DNA of 64,000 nucleotides from Chitinimonas sp. BJB300 (lineage in GTDB: Bacteria > Pseudomonadota > Gammaproteobacteria > Burkholderiales > Chitinimonadaceae): the NCBI RefSeq assembly GCF_002735695.1, contig NZ_PDZH01000002.1:18561-82560 (forward strand), read 5' to 3'. Both the position numbers and the translations under genes were made by a program. Position 1 is the stretch's first letter; each line of letters starts with the position of its first letter. The notes below the pieces were generated by a model. The model was not told where the DNA came from. It did no database searches and worked only from the letters and a program-made list of their open reading frames with translations. This document shows, one piece after another, positions 63,912 to 64,000 of the stretch.

Positions 63912-64000
63912 ATGAAGAACAAAGAACTCGATTTGTACACCGACTATTTGCTGAGCACGTTTGGTGCGGCGACAGCAACGGGCTTGTCGGCGATGGTAGG
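63912..64000 (+). CDS. Start of a transposase (IS4/IS701-like), truncated by window edge
   Basis: ATG 63912 opens a frame reading KNKELDLYTDYLLSTFG and ATATGLSAMV, which matches the N-terminus of a common DDE transposase group with the start MKNKxLxLYxDYLxS. Only 29 codons are inside the window. AACTGATGTTACGCAG just upstream may be the element end. Confidence 0.72.
   Translation, partial: MKNKELDLYTDYLLSTFGAATATGLSAMV

Overview
The window looks like a chromosomal segment of a Betaproteobacterium, probably near the Neisseriales/Burkholderiales. The evidence is gene content and order (ftsYEX next to rsmD, queG/tsaE/amiC/mutL/miaA, a GTP-dependent PEP carboxykinase, a Neisseria/OmpC-type porin) and moderate-to-high GC. 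No rRNA, tRNA, CRISPR array or prophage was recognised. Most genes are intact housekeeping or metabolic genes, with insertion-sequence debris near 45.6-47.5 kb and an intact IS at 61.6-62.4 kb.

Layout. 0-6 kb: a truncated free-methionine-sulfoxide reductase, a TonB-like protein, an orphan sugar-binding protein, trpS, nnr, a flavodoxin-fold reductase and a GIY-YIG protein. 6-9.7 kb: eat-eutB-eutC, a minimal ethanolamine pathway. 10-20 kb: a globin-coupled diguanylate cyclase; an operon of GMC oxidoreductase, alpha/beta hydrolase with a Cys nucleophile and metallophosphoesterase; and a divergent hybrid histidine kinase. 20-24 kb: rsgA, a PilZ protein and a porin. 24.7-27.6 kb: a bufferin-type RiPP operon (bufA-like precursor, DUF692 enzyme, DUF2063 partner) followed by an mtfA-like peptidase. 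27.7-40 kb: an LpxH-like hydrolase, alpha-carbonic anhydrase, arsC, ftsX-ftsE-ftsY, rsmD, ppnP, a YdgA-like protein, purB, a lipoprotein, murI and queG. 40-45.6 kb: tsaE-amiC-mutL-(membrane protein)-miaA. 47.7-53 kb: a zinc-starvation operon behind two Zur-like boxes (AztD-like lipoprotein, His-rich outer-membrane barrel, zinc-binding protein, permease and a broken zigA). 53.3-59.2 kb: two paralogous TonB-dependent receptors. 59.5-64 kb: pckG, an IS5-type element, an AI-2E-type permease and the start of a second transposase.

The most striking feature is a set of short non-coding repeats with terminal inverted repeats. Family A has five full copies of 140-142 bp. Family B has full, truncated and minimal 33-bp copies. 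Most full copies are flanked by a 3-bp TTA/TAA duplication, as expected of MITEs mobilised by an IS5-type transposase. Several sit exactly on gene ends: the stop codons of the first TonB-like gene, murI and miaA are built from the duplicated TA plus the first G of the element, and arsC terminates 12 bp inside a copy. Copies also abut each other, and one separates ftsE from ftsY.

The strongest candidates for little-described biology are the GMC/Cys-hydrolase/phosphoesterase operon, the bufferin operon with a hairpin directly after the precursor stop codon, the zinc operon that lacks an ATPase, and the stop-codon-forming MITEs. All functions are read from sequence motifs and memory of families; no searches were run.
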